A stretch of 64,000 nt of DNA, taken from contig NZ_CP051515.1 in NCBI RefSeq assembly GCF_012689525.1, positions 1,550,001 through 1,614,000 of the forward strand, written 5' to 3'. Shown here piece by piece: positions 62,685-64,000 of this stretch. Source of the stretch: Paraburkholderia aromaticivorans. Its GTDB lineage: Bacteria > Pseudomonadota > Gammaproteobacteria > Burkholderiales > Burkholderiaceae. Positions within the stretch are counted from its first letter, which is position 1. Each line of letters begins with the position of its first letter. The notes beneath the pieces are model-generated. The model saw nothing but the letters and a program-made list of their open reading frames with translations. It made no database searches and was not told where the DNA came from. Both the position numbers and the translations under genes were made by a program.

Positions 62685-62772
62685 TGAAATTGACCGCATG
62701 CACGGTTGTCGAGCGCCAATCATGAAAGCCTCCGATGAGCCCGTGCCCCTCATTATCTGCAGGAGCATGGAC

Positions 62773-63795
62773 ATGACACTCGGCGATACGATCAAAGGCA
62801 TGGTCGGCATGGATCCAACGGGACATGCCGATCCCGACATGAAAGCGGTGCTCGACGCACTCAAGAGTCTCGACTCGAAGCCCATCGAAGATTGCACAGT
62901 GGAGGAGGCGAGGCAGCAGCCCACGCCCGCCGACGCCGTCAGAAAACTGATGCAGGACCCGGCGTTTAGCGCGCGGCCTGCGCTGGAACTGGAGGCGGTG
63001 CGCACGCAAGACATCATGATTCCGGGCGCGGCCGGCAGCAATCCGGCGCGGGTCTACACGCCGCAAGGCGAGGGGCCGTTCCCGCTGATTCTGTATTTCC
63101 ACGGCGGCGGCTGGGTGATCGCCGATCTCGATACCTACGATGCCACACCGCGCTCAATGGCCGCGCAGAGCCGGGCGATCGTGGTGTCCGCGCACTACCG
63201 GCAGGCGCCGGAGCACCGATTGCCGGCCGCGCATGACGACGCGTTCGCCGCATGGGGCTGGCTGATCGGGAACGCGGCGAGTCTCGGCGGCGACCCGAAC
63301 AAGATCGCGATCATGGGCGAGAGCGCCGGCGCCAATCTGGCGATCAACGTATCGATCCGCGCGCGCAATACGGGCATCCGCATGCCGATGCACCAGGCGC
63401 TCATCTATCCGGTGGCGAGCAACAACATCGTGTCGATCTCTTATGAAGAGAACCGCAACGCCAAACCCTTGAACAAGCCGATGATGCTGTGGTTCGTGCA
63501 TAACGTTATCAACAGCGAGAGCGATCTCACCAGTCCGTTGATCGACGTGGTGAGCGTGGATCTGTCACGCTTGCCACCGGCGGTGGTGGTGACGGCGGGC
63601 ATCGATCCGCTGCGCTCGGACGGTGAGAAGCTCGCACAGAAGCTGCACAGCGCGGGCGTGCCCGTCGAGCATCGCAACTATCGGGGCGCGACGCACGAGT
63701 TCTTCGGCATGGCAGCGGTGCTGCAGGCGGCGCGCGATGCGCAGGCCTTCGTGTCGCTCGCGCAGCGCCAGGCATTCGGCGGGGCGCCGCTTTGA
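62773..63795 (+). CDS. Alpha/beta hydrolase of the hormone-sensitive-lipase family, 340 aa
   Basis: AGGAG at 62761-62765 fits ATG 62773 (MTLGDTIKGMVGMDP), seven bases away; ATG 62767 would be one base from it. The oxyanion motif LYFHGGGWVIADLDTYD, the nucleophile elbow IMGESAGANLA, an Asp in VVTAGIDPLRSDGEKLA and His in GATHEFFGMA are the HSL (family IV) set. A 75-residue N-terminal cap includes many helices. It hydrolyses short-chain esters by family. A sigma-54 site is upstream. Confidence 0.9.
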   Translation: MTLGDTIKGMVGMDPTGHADPDMKAVLDALKSLDSKPIEDCTVEEARQQPTPADAVRKLMQDPAFSARPALELEAVRTQDIMIPGAAGSNPARVYTPQGEGPFPLILYFHGGGWVIADLDTYDATPRSMAAQSRAIVVSAHYRQAPEHRLPAAHDDAFAAWGWLIGNAASLGGDPNKIAIMGESAGANLAINVSIRARNTGIRMPMHQALIYPVASNNIVSISYEENRNAKPLNKPMMLWFVHNVINSESDLTSPLIDVVSVDLSRLPPAVVVTAGIDPLRSDGEKLAQKLHSAGVPVEHRNYRGATHEFFGMAAVLQAARDAQAFVSLAQRQAFGGAPL

Positions 63796-63850
63796 TGCGG
63801 TGAGCGGTCCGTTGTCCTCGATCGATCTTCGGGGGCAATGGACCGCGCCG

Positions 63851-64000
63851 TCATTCGCCGATCAGATGCAGCACGATGTCCCGATGCTGCGTGTGGCGGC
63901 GATGCTCGAACAGATACAAGCCCTGCCACGTGCCGAGCACCATCTGCCCGTGTTCGACCGGTACCGACAATTGCACTTGCGTGAGCGCGGTGCGCAAATG
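63851..64000 (-). CDS. YjbQ/UPF0047-family protein, C-terminal part (partial)
   Basis: The last 49 codons of a minus-strand gene enter from the right edge. HLRTALTQVQLSVPVEHGQMV, then LGTWQGLYLFEHR and the end HLIGE match the C-terminus of the YjbQ family (also called secondary thiamine-phosphate synthase), small trimeric proteins with weak thiamine-phosphate synthase activity. The stop TGA is at 63851-63853. It is convergent with the esterase gene. Confidence 0.88.
   Translation of the reverse strand, partial: HLRTALTQVQLSVPVEHGQMVLGTWQGLYLFEHRRHTQHRDIVLHLIGE

Noticed and set aside
1..64000. tRNA, rRNA, CRISPR, insertion sequence, prophage or integrative element
   Set aside because: No cloverleaf-like sequence, repeat-spacer array, transposase, integrase or flanking direct repeats were recognised on reading both strands.

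Overview
The window is a high-GC Gram-negative chromosome segment, most probably Paraburkholderia or a close Burkholderiaceae relative. Pointers are the 16-strand-type porin, the DUF3311/sodium:solute symporter pair, the DUF1289 and DUF6723-type small proteins, several glutathione S-transferases, many LysR/MocR regulators and strong third-position GC bias. I call about 62 protein genes. I see no rRNA, tRNA, CRISPR array, insertion sequence, prophage or integrase; the first and last genes are cut by the window edges.

Layout. 1-8 kb: the tail of a Fis-type regulator, an orphan glycosyltransferase, a TIGR03118 lipoprotein, and a MocR regulator facing a D-amino-acid-dehydrogenase-type oxidase plus a LivJ-like binding protein, then a HAD hydrolase. 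8-13.5 kb: a LysR regulator, an ArsR/AHSA1 pair with a probably leaderless message, GSTs, a Tat-exported aldo/keto reductase and an SDR. 13.8-19 kb: an exported metallophosphatase/cupredoxin pair, a peroxiredoxin-like protein, a LysR regulator, a quinone-oxidoreductase-type MDR and an Old Yellow Enzyme. 19-25.7 kb: an anchored Ala-rich protein with a diguanylate cyclase, DUF1289, a phytochelatin-synthase-like lipoprotein, a GST, DUF1254 and a VOC protein. 25.7-34.4 kb: glycogen synthase, DUF3311/symporter, MarC, a class II glutamine amidotransferase and an AAA+/VWA pair resembling cobaltochelatase CobS/CobT. 34.6-42.8 kb: porin, FdhF/YdeP-type molybdoenzyme, several small disordered or unknown proteins, a cupin and transketolase. 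43-51.6 kb: ZapE, an RsbQ-like hydrolase with a three-PAS hybrid kinase, BrkB/YihY, and a DNA-repair exonuclease/ATP-dependent ligase pair. 51.8-64 kb: an orphan response regulator, PRC-barrel protein, GlgX, DUF2934/AI-2E permease, a Rieske-fused FAD reductase, a dCache hybrid kinase, small secreted proteins, an HSL-type esterase and the tail of YjbQ.

Themes. (1) Redox and electrophile handling dominates the first 25 kb (OYE, MDR, SDR, five GST/PCS-like thiol genes, peroxiredoxin-like, cupredoxin). (2) From 38 to 63 kb at least seven intergenic regions carry a strict sigma-54 -24/-12 element (GG[CT]A[CT], six bases, TTGC), nearly always before small unknown or stress-type genes; two share an identical 15-mer. 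I saw none of the strict form in the intergenic DNA of the first 38 kb. This looks like a sigma-54 stress regulon. (3) The RsbQ-like hydrolase four bases upstream of a PAS hybrid kinase is a bipartite hydrolase/PAS sensor wired to a two-component output. (4) The CobS/CobT-like pair has no cobalamin genes beside it, so its client is unknown.

All calls are by reading; no database search was possible. Starts were chosen from Shine-Dalgarno sequences, overlaps and family alignments from memory.
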